From NCBI GenBank assembly GCA_002729125.1, contig PBTQ01000073.1, positions 1-43,999 on the forward strand: DNA of 43,999 nt, given 5' to 3'. Shown here in pieces: positions 41,732-43,999 of this stretch. The notes below the pieces were generated by a model. That model searched no databases. It was given only the letters and a program-made list of their open reading frames with translations, and was not told the origin of the DNA. The translations under genes and the position numbers were made by a program. The DNA is from Acidimicrobiaceae bacterium. GTDB taxonomy: Bacteria > Actinomycetota > Acidimicrobiia > Acidimicrobiales > Aldehydirespiratoraceae. The number at the start of each line of letters is the position of its first letter. Positions within the stretch are counted from its first letter, which is position 1.

Positions 41732-42388
41732 TTACGAAGTGGCAAGCATCGCCGCCATCTGGCCGCGGGCCTCTGCCATGACCTCGCACTCGACCAGTCC
41801 ATCGGTGGAGAATGGTGTGCCGACCTTGACGGTCACCTTCGGGCGTCCCCGGAATGGCAGGCGAGGCCACGAACCGCTCGGCCAGACCCGGTCGGCGTTG
41901 TGCAGCGTGATCGGCACGATGGCGGCATCGGCCTTGCGAGCGATCGTGATGAACCCGTCGCGGAACTCACCCATGCCGTCCTCGGCTCGCTGGTGAGGCG
42001 GGATGATTCGGCCCTCGACCATCACGGCGATGGGCCAACCGGCCTCCAGGATCTCGACTCCGTCGGTCACGGCGTCGGTGCCGCCACCACCGGCGGGGAC
42101 GCACAGCAGGGGGCGCAGCCAACGCCCAACGATCGCCGGCGTGAAGTACGAGTACCGGACGAGACAACGAGCCGGGTAGCGCCAGCTGCTCAACACGGCG
42201 ACGGCGTAGAAGATGTCGGAAAAACTGGTGTGGTTGGCGACGAAGACGACCGGCCGGTCCCCGAGATCAGGAAGAGGGTCGCACGTGACCCGACTCAGAA
42301 GATGGCTGGCTAGGCGGAAGAGCCGACCCCACAGCCGGTACGGCAGCGTCGTTGGAAGTGCGCTGGAGGAAACACCGGCGTAGGCCAC
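41732..42388 (-). CDS. 1-acyl-glycerol-phosphate acyltransferase (PlsC-type)
   Basis: This 218-residue membrane-associated enzyme transfers an acyl group to a lysophospholipid or related alcohol. VANHTSFSD (His53, Asp58) is the catalytic HX4D motif; VMVEGRIIPPHQRAEDGMGEF stands in place of the usual F-P-E-G-T-R-S block, and IVPITLHNADRVWP is motif IV. The altered motif III (EGRI) suggests an acceptor different from classical lysophosphatidic acid. GTG 42388 is 6 bases after TACGAT on the minus strand. It precedes the sulfatase pseudogene by 11 bases on the same strand. Confidence 0.85.
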   Translation of the reverse strand: MAYAGVSSSALPTTLPYRLWGRLFRLASHLLSRVTCDPLPDLGDRPVVFVANHTSFSDIFYAVAVLSSWRYPARCLVRYSYFTPAIVGRWLRPLLCVPAGGGGTDAVTDGVEILEAGWPIAVMVEGRIIPPHQRAEDGMGEFRDGFITIARKADAAIVPITLHNADRVWPSGSWPRLPFRGRPKVTVKVGTPFSTDGLVECEVMAEARGQMAAMLATS

Positions 42389-42394
42389 TCGGGC

Positions 42395-42443
42395 ATCGTA
42401 GGGGGTCGAGGATGGCGTGCGGTTGCGGTCTGGCCGGTACCGT
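42395..42443. promoter_or_regulatory. divergent leaderless -10 boxes for the acyltransferase and MFS genes
   Basis: On the minus strand TACGAT (42395-42400) ends 6 bases before GTG 42388. On the plus strand TACCGT (42438-42443) ends 7 bases before GTG 42451. The pair explains both starts within a 62-base gap and supports GTG 42451 over the in-frame ATG 42412. Confidence 0.45.
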
Positions 42444-42450
42444 GCGGCCG

Positions 42451-43653
42451 GTGACGTCCCCTGGCGCGGTCGAACGTGTCTACACCCCGAGGGTGCTCGT
42501 GGTCTTCGCAGCGACGGCGCTCTACTTCAGCGTTGGCGGGCTTTCCTTCCCGGTGCTGCCGCGTCTTGTCGAGCAGGAACTCGGCGGTTCTCGGGCCGAC
42601 ATCGGCCTGGCGTTCGGCGTGTTCGCCATCGGCATGCTGCTGGTGCGGCCCGTCGCCGGTTGGCTCCTCGATCGTGTCGGTCGTCGACCGGTCATGCTCG
42701 GCGGCTCGCTCGGCGTTGCCGTGCTGCAGTTGTTGCACGTGCCCGCAGCCGACACGGGGCAACTCTGGGTCTTGCTAATTGTCCGTGTGCTCACGGGCGC
42801 AGCGAGTTCGGCGATGTACCTGTCTCAGGCAACTGTGGCGACCGAACTCCCGAATCCCGAACACCGAGATCGTGTCTTCGCTCTCTTCTCCACCACGGTT
42901 CTCGTCGGGTTCGCGGTCGGGCAGGTTTTTGGCGAGATGGTGATGCAGGCTCACGGCTTCGTCTGGGCCTTTGCGGTCTCGGCCGCCTTCGCCAGTTCGA
43001 GCACGATCGTCAGCCTCGCCCTGCCCGAGACTCGACCTGCCGATGCCGTGCCAGCGGCGTCCGTGAGCGACCTGTTCCACCCAGCGGCGGTGCGGATCGG
43101 CATGGTGAACCTGCTCGTCTTCGTCGGCTTCATGGGTTTCAACGCCTTCATCGCCGACTACGCCGAGGAGTTCGGCATCAATGATGCCCGCTGGCTCCTT
43201 CTGACCTATTCGTTGACCGTGATGGCGATGCGGGTCGCGTCTGCCAAGGTGTTCATGCGGGTTCCACGACGGGCGCTTGCGACCTTCGCCCACTGCGCAG
43301 TCGTTGCCGGGGCCCTTCTGTTGGCCACCGCGGACGGGGTGCCGCAGTTGTACGTGGCCGCCTTCGTGATCGCGGTCGGCATGGCGTGGAACGTGCCACT
43401 TCTAATCCTTATCGCCGTCGACTCGGCGACCGACGCCGAACGGTCGCGTGCCGTCGCCACGGTGACCACCTTCGGTGATCTCGCCAACTCTGCTGGCACG
43501 CTCGCGCTCGGATTCGTGGCCGAATCGGTCGGCTACGACGGAATGTACGTCGTCGTCGCTGGTTCGGCACTGGCGGCGCTCGTGTTGATGCGGTCGCCCT
43601 TCATGGCGTCGACTCGCGGTCTTCACCTCCGCCCGGCCGGCGCAGCGGGCTAG
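42451..43653 (+). CDS. MFS transporter
   Basis: The 400-residue protein has twelve predicted membrane helices. RPVAGWLLDRVGRRPVMLGG (about residues 68-87) is the major facilitator loop-2/3 signature, and PNPEHRDRVFALFSTTVLVGFAVGQVFGE resembles helix 4-5 of drug-efflux members; the second half repeats the pattern. Length is typical of the 12-helix efflux group. GTG 42451 is chosen because a TACCGT box ends 7 bases upstream; ATG 42412 in the same frame, with AGGGGG six bases before it, is the alternative and would add 13 residues. Substrate is unknown. Confidence 0.88.
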   Translation: MTSPGAVERVYTPRVLVVFAATALYFSVGGLSFPVLPRLVEQELGGSRADIGLAFGVFAIGMLLVRPVAGWLLDRVGRRPVMLGGSLGVAVLQLLHVPAADTGQLWVLLIVRVLTGAASSAMYLSQATVATELPNPEHRDRVFALFSTTVLVGFAVGQVFGEMVMQAHGFVWAFAVSAAFASSSTIVSLALPETRPADAVPAASVSDLFHPAAVRIGMVNLLVFVGFMGFNAFIADYAEEFGINDARWLLLTYSLTVMAMRVASAKVFMRVPRRALATFAHCAVVAGALLLATADGVPQLYVAAFVIAVGMAWNVPLLILIAVDSATDAERSRAVATVTTFGDLANSAGTLALGFVAESVGYDGMYVVVAGSALAALVLMRSPFMASTRGLHLRPAGAAG

Positions 43654-43673
43654 CGGCCGCCGAGCAGGGCCGC

Positions 43674-43999
43674 TCAGCTGCGCTCGGCGCGGACGAGGGT
43701 CTCGTAGAGCTCCTCGTACAGGCCGCCGGCGTGACGTAATTCGTCGTGGCCGCCCCGTTCGACGATGCGACCGTCGTCGAGAACGAGGATCTGATCGGCG
43801 TCGGTGATCGTCGAGAGGCGGTGGGCGATCACGAGCGAGGTGCGCCCGCGCAGCGCTTCGGCGAGCGCCTCCTGCACATGGGCTTCATTCTCGGTGTCGA
43901 GATGACTCGTCGCCTCATCGAGGATCACGATCGCCGGGTCCTTCAGCAGCATGCGGGCGATGGCGAGTCGCTGCTTCTCGCCGCCGGAGAGGCGATAGC
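43674..43999 (-). CDS. ABC transporter ATP-binding domain (C-terminal part)
   Basis: Only the last 108 residues are in the window; the gene continues to the right. It keeps [18 protein letters not shown] (signature motif), [13 protein letters not shown] (Walker B with catalytic Glu and the D-loop) and [12 protein letters not shown] (H-loop His). The S-H-L-D D-loop and H-R-L-S-T switch are characteristic of exporter-type (MsbA/LmrA-like) half transporters in which membrane and ATPase domains are fused. It ends 20 bases after the convergent MFS gene. Confidence 0.9.
   Translation of the reverse strand, partial: YRLSGGEKQRLAIARMLLKDPAIVILDEATSHLDTENEAHVQEALAEALRGRTSLVIAHRLSTITDADQILVLDDGRIVERGGHDELRHAGGLYEELYETLVRAERS

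Noticed and set aside
41409-41870. 153-codon minus-strand frame as a separate small gene
   Set aside because: Only the part from 41720 to the deletion joint is sulfatase-like; the remainder is an out-of-frame shadow of the sulfatase C-terminal region, and the beginning overlaps the acyltransferase gene.

Overview
The window is high-GC bacterial chromosome with many GTG starts, dense co-directional gene runs and frequent 4-bp stop/start overlaps. A short A/T-rich hexamer of the TANNNT type sits 5-8 bases before many start codons, as expected for leaderless mRNAs. Gene content (MMPL transporter, CPYx DsbA-like oxidoreductase, family A polymerase paralogue, acyl-CoA dehydrogenases, tryptophan catabolism) fits Actinomycetota. 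An environmental lineage such as Acidimicrobiia is my best guess, by inference only. No phage, IS element, CRISPR array or rRNA was seen.

Layout. 1-1495: end of a zinc/manganese ABC importer (binding protein with a (GATGATCAC)9 metal-ligand repeat, then permease). 1705-6084: an O-methyltransferase, a lipoprotein metallopeptidase-like gene with a fragment after it, a second lipoprotein, and tRNA-Arg and tRNA-Ser. 6151-8155: a CrtC/AttH-like protein and an EamA transporter. 8192-16537: a long minus-strand run in the order ArsR regulator, hydantoinase A, hydantoinase B, FAD amine oxidase, a 27-residue membrane peptide, gpmI, DsbA-like protein and SRPBCC protein. A perfect 9-bp palindrome precedes the regulator. 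16732-19848: MMPL exporter and TauD-type dioxygenase. 19883-24564: tRNA-Ser, a GGDEF-like gene split by an in-frame amber codon, aat, a short methyltransferase-like gene, membrane-anchored cyclophilin, two envelope proteins and tRNA-Lys. 24596-28483: acyl-CoA dehydrogenase coupled to an exonuclease-poor family A DNA polymerase, then a PEP mutase/isocitrate lyase-family gene. 28470-29573: a multiply frameshifted sterol desaturase-family pseudogene.

29630-38201 is the metabolic centrepiece. A MarR regulator heads an apparent eight-gene operon: 3-hydroxyanthranilate dioxygenase, kynureninase, kynurenine 3-monooxygenase, tryptophan 2,3-dioxygenase, an aldehyde dehydrogenase, a DapA-family lyase and an aspartate dehydrogenase (NadX-like). 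It converges on nadC. Together these can turn N-formylkynurenine products of tryptophan into quinolinate and then nicotinate mononucleotide. No recognisable kynurenine formamidase is present, and the last three operon genes do not belong to the textbook route, so this is the best candidate for something undescribed.

38265-43999: a hypothetical protein, an acyl-CoA dehydrogenase, an alpha/beta hydrolase coupled to a sulfatase pseudogene that has lost its middle, a PlsC-type acyltransferase, an MFS transporter and the end of an ABC exporter. The decayed genes (GGDEF-like, sterol desaturase, sulfatase) lie among intact genes, so either this genome is losing accessory functions or the assembly has local errors.
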